From contig NZ_CP108414.1 of assembly GCF_035978755.1 (NCBI RefSeq), positions 6,572,001 to 6,636,000 of the forward strand: a stretch of 64,000 nt of DNA, read 5' to 3'. Position 1 is the first letter of the stretch, and each line of letters opens with the position of its first letter. Below, piece after piece: positions 42,731-53,291 of this stretch. A program made the translations under genes and the position numbers. The DNA comes from Streptomyces sp. NBC_01298 (GTDB lineage Bacteria > Actinomycetota > Actinomycetes > Streptomycetales > Streptomycetaceae). The notes under the pieces are model-generated. The model did not search any database. It worked only from the letters and a program-made list of their open reading frames with translations, and was not told the origin of the DNA.

Positions 42731-44145
42731 TCGCCCTTTCCCTCGCCGAGATCGCCGAGATCACCGGCGGGCAGCCCCACGACATACCGGATCCGTCCGT
42801 CACGGTCACCGGTCCCGTCGTCTACGACTCCCGCGAGGTCCAGGCCGGCAGCCTGTTCGCCGCCTTCGTCGGAGAGCGCGTGGACGGCCACGACTACGCG
42901 GAACGCGCCCTGGCCGCCGGGGCCGTGGGCGTCCTCGCGACCCGGCCCGTCGGCGTCCCGGCCATCGTCGTCCCCGACGTGGTGGCCGCCCTCGGCGCGC
43001 TCGCCCGGTCCGTCGTCGAACGCCTCGGCACCGACGTCGTGGCCCTCACCGGCTCCGCGGGGAAGACCTCCACCAAGGACCTGATCGCCCAGGTCCTCCA
43101 GCACCACGCGCCGACCGTGTGGACCCCCGGGAACCTCAACAACGAGATCGGCCTGCCGATCACGACGCTGCGGGTCACCGAGGAGACGCAGCACCTGGTC
43201 CTGGAGATGGGCGCCCGCGGCATCGGCCACATCGCCTACCTCACCGGACTGACGCCCCCGCGGATCGGCGTGGTCCTCAACGTCGGCACCGCGCACATCG
43301 GGGAGTTCGGCGGCCGGGAGCAGATCGCGCAGGCCAAGGGCGAGCTCGTCGAGGCCCTGCCGTCCGAGGCGGAGGGCGGCATCGCCGTCCTCAACGCCGA
43401 TGACCTGCTGGTACGTGCCATGACCGGGCGTACGAAGGCCCGTACGGTGCTGTTCGGCGAGGCCGAGGACGCCGACATCCGGGCCACCGAGGTCCGCATG
43501 ACGGACAGGGGACAGCCTTCCTTCACATTGCGAACACCGACCGGGTGCAGCGACGTGACCTTGCGGCTGTACGGTGAGCACCACGTGTCGAACGCGCTCG
43601 CCGCGGCCGCCGTCGCCCACGTACTGGGCATGTCCGCCGAGGAGATCGCCATCGCGCTCTCCGGGGCGGGCAGCCTGTCCCGGTGGCGGATGGAGGTCAC
43701 CGAGCGGGCGGACGGCGTGACGATCGTCAACGACGCCTACAACGCAAACCCCGAGTCCATGCGGGCCGCACTGCGCGCACTTGCCGCGATGGGCGGTGCC
43801 GCCAAGGCGAACGGGGGCCGCACGTGGGCGGTGCTCGGCCCGATGGCCGAGCTCGGAGACGACGCGCTCGCCGAGCACGACGCGGTCGGACGGCTTGTCG
43901 TCCGGCTCAACGTGAGCAAGCTGGTCGCGGTCGGGGGCAGGGAAGCCTCCTGGCTGCAACTGGGCGCATATAACGAGGGTTCGTGGGGTGAGGAGTCGGT
44001 GCTCGTGTCCGACGCACAGGCGGCGGTCGACCTGTTGCGCAGTGAACTGCGCCCGGGTGACGTCGTGCTGGTGAAGGCTTCCAGGTCAGCCGGCCTGGAG
44101 CGGGTGGCCCAGGCCCTGCTCGACGGCGAGGTCGCCGGCCGATGA
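42727..44145 (+). CDS. murF: UDP-N-acetylmuramoyl-tripeptide--D-alanyl-D-alanine ligase MurF
   Basis: Adds D-Ala-D-Ala to complete the UDP-MurNAc-pentapeptide. The 472-residue chain has [27 protein letters not shown], the ATP loop [47 protein letters not shown] with the metal-binding region, the [14 protein letters not shown] block and [12 protein letters not shown]. The GTG start shares bases with the murE stop and the end overlaps mraY by four bases, so translation is coupled along the cluster. Confidence 0.97.
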   Translation: MIALSLAEIAEITGGQPHDIPDPSVTVTGPVVYDSREVQAGSLFAAFVGERVDGHDYAERALAAGAVGVLATRPVGVPAIVVPDVVAALGALARSVVERLGTDVVALTGSAGKTSTKDLIAQVLQHHAPTVWTPGNLNNEIGLPITTLRVTEETQHLVLEMGARGIGHIAYLTGLTPPRIGVVLNVGTAHIGEFGGREQIAQAKGELVEALPSEAEGGIAVLNADDLLVRAMTGRTKARTVLFGEAEDADIRATEVRMTDRGQPSFTLRTPTGCSDVTLRLYGEHHVSNALAAAAVAHVLGMSAEEIAIALSGAGSLSRWRMEVTERADGVTIVNDAYNANPESMRAALRALAAMGGAAKANGGRTWAVLGPMAELGDDALAEHDAVGRLVVRLNVSKLVAVGGREASWLQLGAYNEGSWGEESVLVSDAQAAVDLLRSELRPGDVVLVKASRSAGLERVAQALLDGEVAGR

Positions 44146-45212
44146 GGCAGATCCTGTTCTCCGGAGTCATCGGACTCTTCCTCACGCTCATCGGCACCCC
44201 GCTGCTGATCAAGGGTCTGGCCCGCAAGGGCTACGGCCAGTTCATCCGGGACGACGGGCCGCGCGGTCACGCCGGGAAGAAGGGCACGCCCACCATGGGC
44301 GGCATCTCCTTCATCCTGGCCACGCTGATCGCGTACGCCCTCACCAAGGTGATCACCGGCAGCCAGCCGACCTTCTCGGGCCTCCTCGTCCTCTTCCTGA
44401 TGGCGGGCATGGGTGTGGTCGGTTTCCTCGACGACTACATCAAGATCGTCAAGCAGCGGTCGCTCGGTCTGCGGGCCAAGGCCAAGATGGCCGGCCAGCT
44501 GATCGTCGGCATCGCCTTCGCGGTGCTCTCCCTGCAGTTCAAGGACGCGCGCGGACTCGCCCCGGCCTCCACCAAGCTGTCGTTCGTCACGGACTTCGGC
44601 TGGGCGATCGGCCCGGTGCTGTTCGTGGTCTGGGCGCTGTTCATGATCCTGGCGATGTCCAACGGCGTGAACCTCACCGACGGCCTCGACGGCCTGGCCA
44701 CCGGCGCCGCCGTGATGGTCTTCGGTGCCTACACCTTCATCGGCGTCTGGCAGTACCAGGAGTCCTGCGCCAACGCGCAGACCCTGACCAACCCGAACGC
44801 CTGTTTCGAAGTGCGGGACCCACTGGACCTCGCGGTCGTCGCGGCCGCCCTGATGGGCGCCTGCTTCGGCTTCCTGTGGTGGAACACCTCGCCCGCCAAG
44901 ATCTTCATGGGCGACACCGGTTCGCTGGCCCTCGGCGGCGCGCTCGCCGGTCTGGCGATCTGCTCCCGCACGGAGTTCCTGATGGCGCTCCTGGGCGGCC
45001 TCTTCGTCCTGATCACCATGTCGGTCGTCATCCAGGTCGGCTCCTTCAAGCTGACCGGCAAGCGCGTCTTCCGGATGGCACCCCTGCAGCACCACTTCGA
45101 ACTCAAGGGGTGGTCGGAAGTCCTGGTCGTCGTCCGGTTCTGGATCATCCAGGGCATGTGCGTGATCGTGGGCCTCGGAGTCTTCTACGCGGGATGGGCA
45201 GCCGACAAGTGA
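44142..45212 (+). CDS. mraY: phospho-N-acetylmuramoyl-pentapeptide-transferase MraY
   Basis: Polytopic membrane enzyme that moves phospho-MurNAc-pentapeptide onto undecaprenyl phosphate, giving lipid I. The 356-residue protein has ten predicted helices, the motif [12 protein letters not shown] (about 46-57), the Asp-rich FLDDYIK, the [13 protein letters not shown] active-site loop, [12 protein letters not shown] and the [10 protein letters not shown] loop near the C-terminus. It is the target family of tunicamycin and other nucleoside antibiotics. Overlaps murF upstream; murD begins within its last codons. Confidence 0.98.
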   Translation: MRQILFSGVIGLFLTLIGTPLLIKGLARKGYGQFIRDDGPRGHAGKKGTPTMGGISFILATLIAYALTKVITGSQPTFSGLLVLFLMAGMGVVGFLDDYIKIVKQRSLGLRAKAKMAGQLIVGIAFAVLSLQFKDARGLAPASTKLSFVTDFGWAIGPVLFVVWALFMILAMSNGVNLTDGLDGLATGAAVMVFGAYTFIGVWQYQESCANAQTLTNPNACFEVRDPLDLAVVAAALMGACFGFLWWNTSPAKIFMGDTGSLALGGALAGLAICSRTEFLMALLGGLFVLITMSVVIQVGSFKLTGKRVFRMAPLQHHFELKGWSEVLVVVRFWIIQGMCVIVGLGVFYAGWAADK

Positions 45213-46684
45213 CCGCCTGGCAGGGCAAGAACATCACCGTCGCCGGCCTCGGCGTGAGCGGCATCAGTGCGGCGAAGGCCCTGACCGGGCTGGGTGCGCG
45301 GGTGACCGTCGTCGACAACGGGGACGGCGACGCGCTGCGCGCCCGGGCCGCCGAACTGGCGGAACAGGGCATCGAGGTCCGCCTCGGCCTCCTGGACGGC
45401 GGCGTACGGGCGGGCGACACCGTGCCCGAGGGCACCGACCTCGTGGTCACCTCGCCCGGCTGGAAGCCCGACAGCGCGCTGTTCGCGGCAGCCGCCGCGG
45501 CCGGCGTGGACGTGGTCGGCGACGTCGAGATCGCCTGGCTGCTGCGCGAGACCGCCGAGGACCTGCGCGCCGCCCGGTCCGGCGAGCCCCGCAGGGAACC
45601 GGCCCCCTGGCTGGCGATCACCGGCACCAACGGCAAGACCACCACCACCCAGATGCTCGCCTCGATCCTGAAGGCCGCCGGCCTCAAGACCGCGGCCGTC
45701 GGCAACATCGGCACCCCGATCATCGACGTGGTGCTCGGCGAGGAGCGGTACGACGTACTCGCCGTCGAGCTCTCCAGCTACCAGCTGCACTGGGCGCCCT
45801 CGGTGCGCCCGCACTCCGCGGCCGTCCTGAACCTGGCCCCGGACCACCTCGACTGGCACGGCTCCATGGAGGCGTACGCCGCCGACAAGGGCCGGATCTA
45901 CGAGGGCAACACCGTGGCCTGCGTCTACAACGCCTCGGACAAGGCCACCGAGGACCTGGTCGTCGAGGCGGACGTGGAAGAGGGCTGCCGGGCCGTCGGC
46001 TTCACCCTCGGCGCCCCCGGCCCCTCCATGTTCGGCGTCGTCGACGGCATCCTCGTCGACCGGGCCTTCGTGGAGAACCGGCAGAAGAACGCCCAGGAGC
46101 TCGCCGAGGTCGCGGACGTCAACCCGCCGGCCCCGCACAACATCGCCAACGCCCTCGCCGCCGCCGCCCTGGCCCGCGCCTTCGGCGTGGAGCCGCGCGC
46201 CGTCCGCGACGGACTGCGCGACTTCCGGCCGGACGCCCACCGGGTCAGCCACGTGGACGAGGTCGCCGGGGTCACGTACGTGGACGACTCCAAGGCCACC
46301 AACACCCACGCCGCGGAAGCCTCCCTGGCGGCCTTCGAGCCGGTCGTCTGGATCGCCGGCGGCCTCGCCAAGGGCGCGACCTTCGACGAGCTCGTGCAGA
46401 AGGCCGCGAAGCGCCTGCGGGGCGTCGTCCTGATCGGTGCCGACCGGGCCCTGATCGCCGAGGCACTGGCGCGACACGCCCCGGAGGTCCCGGTCGTGGA
46501 CCTCGCACGGACCGACACTGGGGCGATGCTCGCGGCGGTCCGGGAAGCGGCCCGGCTCGCGGAAACCGGCGACACGGTTCTGCTGGCCCCTGCCTGTGCC
46601 TCGATGGACATGTTCGCGAACTACAGCAAGCGTGGGGACGCGTTCGCCGACGCGGTGCGCGAACTGGCCGCCGAGCAGGCCTAG
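45194..46684 (+). CDS. murD: UDP-N-acetylmuramoylalanine--D-glutamate ligase MurD
   Basis: Adds D-Glu to UDP-MurNAc-L-Ala. The 496-residue protein opens with the Rossmann-like [15 protein letters not shown], then the ATP loop [64 protein letters not shown], the [16 protein letters not shown] block and [12 protein letters not shown]. The ATG at 45194 lies inside mraY; the GTG at 45209, overlapping the mraY stop, is an equally plausible start five codons later. Confidence 0.96.
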   Translation: MGSRQVTAWQGKNITVAGLGVSGISAAKALTGLGARVTVVDNGDGDALRARAAELAEQGIEVRLGLLDGGVRAGDTVPEGTDLVVTSPGWKPDSALFAAAAAAGVDVVGDVEIAWLLRETAEDLRAARSGEPRREPAPWLAITGTNGKTTTTQMLASILKAAGLKTAAVGNIGTPIIDVVLGEERYDVLAVELSSYQLHWAPSVRPHSAAVLNLAPDHLDWHGSMEAYAADKGRIYEGNTVACVYNASDKATEDLVVEADVEEGCRAVGFTLGAPGPSMFGVVDGILVDRAFVENRQKNAQELAEVADVNPPAPHNIANALAAAALARAFGVEPRAVRDGLRDFRPDAHRVSHVDEVAGVTYVDDSKATNTHAAEASLAAFEPVVWIAGGLAKGATFDELVQKAAKRLRGVVLIGADRALIAEALARHAPEVPVVDLARTDTGAMLAAVREAARLAETGDTVLLAPACASMDMFANYSKRGDAFADAVRELAAEQA

Positions 46685-46761
46685 GTCCGGCTCGATCCAG
46701 GGCAGGTTCCCTCCGGCCGATCGGCTGCTCGCCTCGTACGAGTTGGAGGGGAAGATCACAG

Positions 46762-48204
46762 ATGCCGGCCAAGCAAGTGCTGCCGGGGCGGCGGCCGTCC
46801 GCGGACAAGACGGCCAAGAACGCCCAGAGCGCCAAAGAGGGCAGGGGCGCCACAACCGGTGCGCCGAGGGCGCCCAGGGCCGGCCGGGGAGTGCTGGGCC
46901 GGGGGCGCCCCGCGGCACGTCCCGGGAGGCCCGCCGGGGGCGGGCCGCTGACCCGGCTGCGGCGTACGCAACGGCAATTGCGCCGGGCCTGGGACCGGCC
47001 CCTCACGGCGTATTACCTGATCTTCGGCAGCGCGCTGCTCATCACCGTGCTCGGCCTGGTGATGGTCTACTCGGCCTCCATGATCAAGGCGCTCCAGCTC
47101 GGGCTGGGTGACGCGTACTTCTTCAAGAAGCAGTTCCTGGCGGCCACGATCGGCACCGGACTGCTGCTGATCGCCTCCCGGATGCCCGTCAAGCTCCACC
47201 GGGCCCTGTCCTATCCGGTGCTCACCGGCACGCTCTTCCTGATGGTCCTGGTCCAGGTCCCCGGGATAGGAGTGTCGATCAACGGCAACCAGAATTGGAT
47301 CTCCCTTGGCGGTCCGTTCATGCTGCAGCCCAGTGAGTTCGGCAAACTGGCCCTCATCCTCTGGGGCGCCGACCTGCTGGCGCGCAAGGGCGACAAGGAC
47401 CTGCTGAGCCAGTGGAAACACCTGCTGGTGCCGCTGGTCCCGGTCACCTTCCTGCTGCTCGGGCTGATCATGCTCGGCGGGGACATGGGCACCGCGATGA
47501 TCCTCGGCGCCATCCTGTTCGGGCTGTTGTGGCTGGCCGGAGCCCCGACGCGGATGTTCGCGGCAGTCCTGGCCTTCGTGGGCGTGCTCGTGGCCCTGCT
47601 GATCAAGACCAGCCCGCACCGCATGGACCGGCTCCAGTGCATCGGAGTCTCCGAGCTGCCCGACAACGGGCTGTGCTGGCAGGCCGTGCACGGAATCTAC
47701 GCCCTCGCATCGGGCGGATGGTTCGGTTCCGGACTGGGTGCCAGTGTGGAAAAATGGGGGCAACTGCCAGAGGCTCATACCGACTTCATCTTCGCCATCA
47801 CCGGCGAGGAACTGGGGCTGGCGGGGACACTGTCGGTGCTCGCCCTGTTCGCGGCCCTAGGCTATGCGGGTATCCGCGTGGCCGGACGCACGGAGGACCC
47901 CTTCGTACGGTTTGCCGCGGGAGGCGTGACCACCTGGATCACGGCGCAAGCCGTGATCAACATCGGTGCGGTGCTCGGCCTGCTGCCGATCGCCGGTGTC
48001 CCGCTCCCGCTGTTCTCCTACGGTGGGTCAGCCTTGCTGCCGACCATGTTCGCGGTCGGACTGCTCATCGCCTTCGCGCGTGAGGAGCCGGCGGCACGGG
48101 CGGCGCTCGCGATGCGAAGGCCCAAGAACGGCCGGCCGCGGACCGGGCAGAGATGGAAGTCGATGAGACGGCGCGTCAAGAAGCGTCCGTCCGGAGAGCG
48201 GTGA
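46762..48204 (+). CDS. ftsW: septal peptidoglycan polymerase FtsW
   Basis: SEDS-family glycosyltransferase that polymerises lipid II at the septum with FtsI. The 480-residue protein has a long basic lead (1-85, with many Arg/Gly/Pro), then ten membrane helices. Conserved loops include GVSINGNQNWISLGGPFMLQPSEFGKLAL, GGDMGTAM with the catalytic-region Asp, EKWGQLPEAHTDFIFAITGEELG and PLPLFSYGGSALLPTM. The ATG follows GGAGGGGAAG. 77 bases separate it from murD, leaving room for a local promoter, though none is clear. Confidence 0.97.
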   Translation: MPAKQVLPGRRPSADKTAKNAQSAKEGRGATTGAPRAPRAGRGVLGRGRPAARPGRPAGGGPLTRLRRTQRQLRRAWDRPLTAYYLIFGSALLITVLGLVMVYSASMIKALQLGLGDAYFFKKQFLAATIGTGLLLIASRMPVKLHRALSYPVLTGTLFLMVLVQVPGIGVSINGNQNWISLGGPFMLQPSEFGKLALILWGADLLARKGDKDLLSQWKHLLVPLVPVTFLLLGLIMLGGDMGTAMILGAILFGLLWLAGAPTRMFAAVLAFVGVLVALLIKTSPHRMDRLQCIGVSELPDNGLCWQAVHGIYALASGGWFGSGLGASVEKWGQLPEAHTDFIFAITGEELGLAGTLSVLALFAALGYAGIRVAGRTEDPFVRFAAGGVTTWITAQAVINIGAVLGLLPIAGVPLPLFSYGGSALLPTMFAVGLLIAFAREEPAARAALAMRRPKNGRPRTGQRWKSMRRRVKKRPSGER

Positions 48205-48210
48205 ATTTCG

Positions 48211-49305
48211 GTGCATGTCGTACTCGCCGGTGGGGGGACCGCCGGCCACATCGAGCCGGCGCTGGCCCTCGCGGACGCCCTGCGCAGGCAGGACCCTTCC
48301 GTGGGCATCACCGCCCTCGGCACCGAACGCGGACTCGAAACCCGCCTGGTGCCCGAGCGCGGCTACGAGCTGGGACTCATCCCGGCCGTTCCGTTGCCCC
48401 GTAGGCCCACGCCCGAGCTGATCACCGTCCCAGGACGGCTGCGCGGCACCATCAAGGCCGCGGAGGAGATCCTGATCCGCACCAAGGCCGACTGCGTGGT
48501 CGGCTTCGGCGGCTACGTGGCCCTGCCCGGCTACCTCGCGGCCAAGCGCCTCGGGGTGCCGATCATCGTCCACGAGGCCAATGCCCGGCCCGGACTGGCC
48601 AATAAGATCGGATCCCGGTACGCCTTCGCCGTCGCGGTCTCCACCCCCGACAGCAAGCTCCGCGGCGCCCGCTACGTGGGCATCCCGCTGCGCCGCTCCA
48701 TCTCCACCCTCGACCGGGCGCTGGTCCGCCCGGAGGCGCGCGCCGCCTTCGGCCTGGACCCCAACCTGCCGACGCTGCTGGTCTCCGGCGGCTCGCAGGG
48801 CGCCCGGCGCCTCAACGAGGTGATCGAGCAGGTCGCGCCGACCCTCCAGCGCTCCGGGGTCCAGATCCTGCACGCGGTCGGCCCGAAGAACGAACTGCCG
48901 CGTGTCGACAACATGCCCGGGATGCCGCCTTATGTGCCGGTACCGTACGTGGACCGGATGGATCTCGCGTACGCCGCCGCCGACATGATGCTCTGCCGCG
49001 CGGGCGCGATGACCGTCGCCGAACTGTCCGCCGTCGGGCTGCCCGCCGCCTACGTCCCGCTGCCGATCGGCAACGGCGAACAGCGGCTCAACGCCCAGCC
49101 GGTGGTCAAGGCCGGCGGCGGCCTGCTCGTGGACGACGCGGAACTGACGCCCCAGTGGGTGCTCAGCCAGGTCCTCCCGGTGCTCGCCGACCCGCACCGG
49201 CTGTACGAGATGTCACGCGCCGCCGCCGAGTTCGGCCGGCGGGACGCCGACGAGCTGCTCGTCGGCATGGTGTACGAGGCGATCGCAGCCAACAGAGCCC
49301 GCTGA
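48211..49305 (+). CDS. murG: MurG, lipid II-forming N-acetylglucosamine transferase
   Basis: Peripheral membrane GT-B enzyme that adds GlcNAc to lipid I to make lipid II. The 364-residue protein shows the glycine-rich [47 protein letters not shown], the donor-binding [39 protein letters not shown] and [14 protein letters not shown]. The GTG at 48211 starts six bases after the ftsW stop. Confidence 0.97.
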   Translation: MHVVLAGGGTAGHIEPALALADALRRQDPSVGITALGTERGLETRLVPERGYELGLIPAVPLPRRPTPELITVPGRLRGTIKAAEEILIRTKADCVVGFGGYVALPGYLAAKRLGVPIIVHEANARPGLANKIGSRYAFAVAVSTPDSKLRGARYVGIPLRRSISTLDRALVRPEARAAFGLDPNLPTLLVSGGSQGARRLNEVIEQVAPTLQRSGVQILHAVGPKNELPRVDNMPGMPPYVPVPYVDRMDLAYAAADMMLCRAGAMTVAELSAVGLPAAYVPLPIGNGEQRLNAQPVVKAGGGLLVDDAELTPQWVLSQVLPVLADPHRLYEMSRAAAEFGRRDADELLVGMVYEAIAANRAR

Positions 49306-49336
49306 CGCGGGAAGCACCGACGCAGGAGGCACAGGA

Positions 49337-50209
49337 GTGGCCGGAGCGAGCACCGCGCAGCGTGGCGGTCCGGGAGCCGCCGGGAAGGGCTCCGGCCCCC
49401 TCAAGCGGCTGGGGACCCCCAAGGCCCCCAAGCCGCCGAAGCCGCCCAAGGGCTCCGGCCCCGGGGGACCCCGCGGGCCGCGCCCCGGCGGGCTCCCGGG
49501 AGGGCTGCGCCGGGGTCCCCTCGTGGTCGCCGGGGTGCTCCTCGCACTGCTCCTGGCCGCCGGCTGCACCTGGGTGCTCTACGGCTCCTCCTGGCTCCGG
49601 GTCGAGAAGGTCACCGCCACCGGCACCGAGGTCCTGACCCGGGAGCAGGTGCTGGCGGCGGCGGCCGTCCCCGTCGGCGCCCCCCTGGTGTCCGTGGACA
49701 CCGACGAGATCGAAGCCCGGCTCCGCGGCCGCCTGCCCCGCATCGATTCGGTCGATGTGGTGCGGGCCTGGCCGCACGGAATCGGATTGAAGGTGACGGA
49801 ACGCAAACCCGTTCTGCTCATCAAGAAGGGCGCACAGTTCGTCGAAGTGGACGCTTCCGGTGTGCGATTCGACACGGTCGGACAGGCGCCGGCGGGCGTT
49901 CCGCTCCTCGAACTGAGCTCCAAGCAGTCTCCGAGCGGCCGCCGTTTCGACGAGGAACGGCTGCTGCGCGAGGCCGTCCAGATCGCCGGAGTCCTCCCGG
50001 AATCCGTCCGCAAGGAGACCGCGCAGGTCAAGGTCCGGTCCTACGACTCGGTGGTACTGGAGTTGAGCGGCGGCCGGTCGGTGGTGTGGGGGAGCGGCGA
50101 ACAGGGCGAGGCGAAGGGCCGCGCGCTGACAGCGCTGCTGAAGGCCTCGCCCAAGGCTGACCGATTCGACGTGAGTGTCCCCACCGCCCCGGCGGTGTCC
50201 GGTAGTTGA
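49337..50209 (+). CDS. ftsQ: cell division protein FtsQ
   Basis: Bitopic divisome protein that recruits FtsL and DivIC. Of 290 residues, 1-60 form a basic Gly/Pro/Lys-rich cytosolic tail (KAPKPPKPPKGSGP), about 62-83 the membrane helix, about 85-155 the POTRA domain (LRVEKVTATGTEVLTREQV ... VVRAWPHGIGLKVTERKPV) and the rest the beta domain (GVPLLELSS). The GTG has AGGAGGCACAGGA upstream. The 280 bases to ftsZ carry ftsZ promoters. Confidence 0.95.
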   Translation: MAGASTAQRGGPGAAGKGSGPLKRLGTPKAPKPPKPPKGSGPGGPRGPRPGGLPGGLRRGPLVVAGVLLALLLAAGCTWVLYGSSWLRVEKVTATGTEVLTREQVLAAAAVPVGAPLVSVDTDEIEARLRGRLPRIDSVDVVRAWPHGIGLKVTERKPVLLIKKGAQFVEVDASGVRFDTVGQAPAGVPLLELSSKQSPSGRRFDEERLLREAVQIAGVLPESVRKETAQVKVRSYDSVVLELSGGRSVVWGSGEQGEAKGRALTALLKASPKADRFDVSVPTAPAVSGS

Positions 50210-50292
50210 CGTCCGGTCGAACAGCGTCGCACCCTGGTTGGCCACCGATACGGGTGATCACATAGGGTGAAAAGAAAAACGGGAGGTTCGGC

Positions 50293-50329
50293 GTGTTCGT
50301 TGAACACGCGCTACTTGTCGACTTAGTGT
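50293..50329 (+). promoter_or_regulatory. candidate ftsZ promoter with palindrome over the -35
   Basis: TTGAAC (50300-50305), 18-base spacer and TAGTGT (50324-50329). GTGTTC-GTT-GAACAC (50293-50307) is a perfect inverted repeat covering the -35. Several ftsZ promoters, one of them sporulation-specific, are known in Streptomyces; this is one plausible member. TAGGGT at about 50274 may be another -10. Confidence 0.55.
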
Positions 50330-50354
50330 CCTGTTCGGAAGAGTCCAAGGAACA

Positions 50355-50390
50355 GACACACTCATAACCCTAAACTTCAGGGTTAGGGTT
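50355..50390 (+). promoter_or_regulatory. GACAC word and AACCCT/AGGGTT inverted repeat before ftsZ
   Basis: GACAC at 50355-50359 (and again at 50459-50463) matches the WhiA binding word. AACCCT (50366-50371) pairs with AGGGTT (50379-50384), which is then duplicated in tandem (50385-50390). This fits developmental control, not proven. Confidence 0.45.
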
Positions 50391-50489
50391 CGGGTCGGCG
50401 CGTACGAACCGTCCCAATTTCGGCATCAGTCGTCGCACCGCAGGCCCGCGAGGCGAACGACACGTAACTCGAGGCGAGAGGCCTTCGAC

Positions 50490-51689
50490 GTGGCAGCACC
50501 GCAGAACTACCTCGCAGTCATCAAGGTCATCGGTGTCGGCGGCGGTGGTGTCAATGCCATCAACCGAATGATCGAGGTCGGTCTCAAGGGCGTCGAGTTC
50601 ATCGCCATCAACACAGACGCCCAGGCGCTGTTGATGAGCGACGCCGACGTCAAGCTCGACGTCGGCCGCGAACTCACCCGGGGCCTTGGCGCAGGCGCCA
50701 ACCCCGATGTCGGCCGCAAGGCCGCGGAGGACCACCGCGAGGAGATCGAGGAGGTCCTCAAGGGGGCCGACATGGTCTTCGTCACCGCCGGTGAAGGCGG
50801 CGGCACCGGAACGGGCGGCGCACCCGTCGTCGCCAACATCGCGCGTTCGCTCGGCGCCCTGACGATCGGTGTGGTCACCCGGCCGTTCACCTTCGAGGGC
50901 CGACGCCGCGCGAACCAGGCCGAGGACGGCATCGCCCAGCTCCGTGAGCAGGTCGACACCCTCATCGTCATCCCCAACGACCGCCTGCTGTCCATCTCGG
51001 ACCGCCAGGTCAGCGTGCTCGACGCCTTCAAGTCGGCGGACCAGGTCCTGCTGTCCGGCGTCCAGGGCATCACCGACCTGATCACCACCCCGGGTCTGAT
51101 CAACCTCGACTTCGCGGACGTCAAGTCCGTGATGTCCGAGGCAGGCTCGGCCCTGATGGGCATCGGCTCGGCCCGCGGCGACGACCGCGCGGTGGCCGCC
51201 GCCGAGATGGCGATCTCCTCGCCGCTGCTGGAGGCGTCCATCGACGGCGCCCGCGGCGTGCTGCTCTCCATCTCCGGTGGCTCGGACCTCGGTCTCTTCG
51301 AGATCAACGAGGCCGCGCAGCTGGTGAGCGAGGCCGCGCACCCCGAGGCGAACATCATCTTCGGAGCCGTCATCGACGACGCGCTCGGCGACGAGGTACG
51401 GGTCACCGTCATCGCGGCCGGGTTCGACGGCGGACAGCCCCCGGCCCGCCGCGACAACGTCATCGGCGCGGCCTCCACCAAGCGCGAGGAGCCGGCCCCG
51501 GCTCCGGTCCGTGCCGCCGAGCCGGCCCGCCCGGCCTTCGGCGGACTCGGCTCGGTCACCCCGCGCGAGGAGCCGGTCCGCAGCGAGCCGGTCCCGGTCG
51601 CCGAGGCTCCGGCCCCGCAGGTCCCGACGGCCCGGCCGTACCAGGACAGCCCGGCCGAGGAACTGGACGTCCCGGATTTCTTGAAGTGA
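50490..51689 (+). CDS. ftsZ: cell division protein FtsZ
   Basis: Tubulin-like GTPase that forms the Z-ring and the ladders of sporulation septa. The 399-residue protein has the GTP-binding [21 protein letters not shown], the tubulin signature [18 protein letters not shown], the T7 synergy region [11 protein letters not shown], a variable Pro/Ala-rich linker (about 320-385) and the conserved C-terminal peptide DVPDFLK that binds SepF. GTG 50490 follows GAGAGG. The stop overlaps the next start. Confidence 0.98.
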   Translation: MAAPQNYLAVIKVIGVGGGGVNAINRMIEVGLKGVEFIAINTDAQALLMSDADVKLDVGRELTRGLGAGANPDVGRKAAEDHREEIEEVLKGADMVFVTAGEGGGTGTGGAPVVANIARSLGALTIGVVTRPFTFEGRRRANQAEDGIAQLREQVDTLIVIPNDRLLSISDRQVSVLDAFKSADQVLLSGVQGITDLITTPGLINLDFADVKSVMSEAGSALMGIGSARGDDRAVAAAEMAISSPLLEASIDGARGVLLSISGGSDLGLFEINEAAQLVSEAAHPEANIIFGAVIDDALGDEVRVTVIAAGFDGGQPPARRDNVIGAASTKREEPAPAPVRAAEPARPAFGGLGSVTPREEPVRSEPVPVAEAPAPQVPTARPYQDSPAEELDVPDFLK

Positions 51690-52417
51690 CCCTGGAGCAG
51701 TACAGCGAGAGCGGCGCCCACTTCGCCTTCACCGACCGGTGGGGCGGGGTGAGCGCCGTTCCGTACGAGGAGCTCAATCTCGGCGGCGCGGTCGGAGACG
51801 ACCCGGCCGCCGTTCGTGCGAACCGGGCCGCCGCGGCGAAGGCGCTGGGCATCGCGCCGGACCTGGTCGTCTGGATGAACCAGGTGCACGGCCGCGACGT
51901 GGCCGTGGTCGACGGTCCGTGGGGCCCGGAGCGGCAGGTTCCTTCGGTGGACGCGGTGGTGACCGCACGTCGGGGGCTCCCCCTCGCGGTCCTCACCGCC
52001 GACTGCACGCCCGTCCTGCTGGCCGACCCCGTCGCCGGCATCGCGGGAGCCGCCCACGCCGGGCGGCCCGGGCTGGTCGCCGGAGTCGTGGGCGCCGCCG
52101 TCGAGGCGATGGTCTCGCTCGGAGCCGACCCCGGGCGCATGGTGGCCCGTACCGGGCCGGCGGTGTGCGGACGCTGTTACGAGGTTCCCGCCGAGATGCG
52201 GGAGGCGGTCGCCGAGGTGGTGCCGGCCGCGTACGCCGAGACGAGCTGGGGAACACCGGCCGTCGACGTGGTGGCCGGGGTGCACGCGCAGCTCGCGGAG
52301 GCGGGGGTGGCCGACCTCGGCCGTTCCCCGTTCTGCACACTGGAGTCGCGGGACCACTTCTCGTACCGCCGCGACCGGATGACCGGGCGGCTTGCCGGAT
52401 ATGTCTGGTTGGACTGA
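51686..52417 (+). CDS. pgeF: PgeF/YlmD family peptidoglycan-editing protein (polyphenol oxidase-like)
   Basis: A 243-residue YlmD/YfiH-type protein. Visible are [28 protein letters not shown], the motif [23 protein letters not shown] with the conserved Cys, [13 protein letters not shown] with the His, and [15 protein letters not shown]. The Cys/His set binds zinc and supports purine nucleoside phosphorylase / UDP-MurNAc editing activities in characterised relatives. The GTG start overlaps the ftsZ stop. Exact activity here is inferred from family. Confidence 0.92.
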   Translation: MTLEQYSESGAHFAFTDRWGGVSAVPYEELNLGGAVGDDPAAVRANRAAAAKALGIAPDLVVWMNQVHGRDVAVVDGPWGPERQVPSVDAVVTARRGLPLAVLTADCTPVLLADPVAGIAGAAHAGRPGLVAGVVGAAVEAMVSLGADPGRMVARTGPAVCGRCYEVPAEMREAVAEVVPAAYAETSWGTPAVDVVAGVHAQLAEAGVADLGRSPFCTLESRDHFSYRRDRMTGRLAGYVWLD

Positions 52418-52420
52418 AGA

Positions 52421-53140
52421 ATGACGGATCGTAAGTCCGAGCTCGCCGAGAACCTCGCGCGGGTGGAGGGGCGGATCGGGGCCGCCTGCGCGGCCGCCGG
52501 CCGCAAGCGGGAAGAGGTGACCCTCATCGTGGTCACCAAGACCTACCCGGCGAGCGACGTACGACTGCTGGCGGACCTGGGTGTCCGTCACGTGGCGGAA
52601 AACCGGGACCAGGATGCGGCCCCCAAGGCCGAGGCCTGTGCGGATCTGCCCCTCACCTGGCACTTCGTCGGCCAGTTGCAGACGAACAAAGTCCGTTCGG
52701 TGGCGGGATACGCGCACCTCGTGCAGTCCGTCGACCGCCCCAAGCTCGTCACCGCCCTCTCGGCGGCCGCGGAGGGCGCCGGACGGGAACTGGGCTGCCT
52801 GGTGCAGATCGCCCTCGACGCCGAGTCGGGCGAACGGGGGGCCCGCGGCGGAGTGGCGCCCGAGCAGCTCGCCGAGTTGGCGGACCTCGTGGCGGCGGCC
52901 CCCGGACTGCGCATCGAGGGCCTCATGACGGTCGCTCCGCTGGCCGGGCGCTACGCGGGACGCGAACAAGCGGCCTTCGAGCGGCTGGTGGAATTGTCAT
53001 CCCGCCTGCGCGCGGACCATCCGGCTGCCACGATGGTCTCGGCCGGGATGAGCGCAGACCTGGAACAGGCCGTTGCGGCCGGTGCGACACATGTACGCGT
53101 CGGCACTGCGGTACTCGGCGCGAGACCCCGGCTCGGGTAA
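52421..53140 (+). CDS. YggS family PLP-binding protein (YlmE)
   Basis: PLP homeostasis protein of 239 residues, a single alanine-racemase-like barrel without racemase activity. It has VTLIVVTKTYPASDV with the PLP-binding Lys near residue 36, HVAENRDQDAAPKA, LTWHFVGQLQTNK, LVQSVDRPK, LVQIALD and the phosphate loop SAGMSADLEQAV near the end with GTAVLGARP. The ATG at 52421 is three bases after the pgeF stop. Its place next to ftsZ and sepF is conserved in Gram-positives (ylm genes). Confidence 0.93.
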   Translation: MTDRKSELAENLARVEGRIGAACAAAGRKREEVTLIVVTKTYPASDVRLLADLGVRHVAENRDQDAAPKAEACADLPLTWHFVGQLQTNKVRSVAGYAHLVQSVDRPKLVTALSAAAEGAGRELGCLVQIALDAESGERGARGGVAPEQLAELADLVAAAPGLRIEGLMTVAPLAGRYAGREQAAFERLVELSSRLRADHPAATMVSAGMSADLEQAVAAGATHVRVGTAVLGARPRLG

Positions 53141-53235
53141 CGTCGCGAAGAAAGTCGGACCACAGCAGAAAATATGGTCATTTCCGCTGATGAGCGGACA
53201 GGCCACGTGGATCGCGGGCAGTTGGTGACATTCGT

Positions 53236-53250
53236 GACACGGCGAGACAC
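53236..53250 (+). promoter_or_regulatory. two GACAC words ten bases apart before sepF
   Basis: GACAC at 53236-53240 and 53246-53250, one helical turn apart, in the 151-base gap before sepF. GACAC is the core of the WhiA site, so developmental control of sepF is possible. Confidence 0.35.
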
Positions 53251-53291
53251 CTGCGACAGGGCGATCCACCACAGAGCGGAGGACTCAGAGA

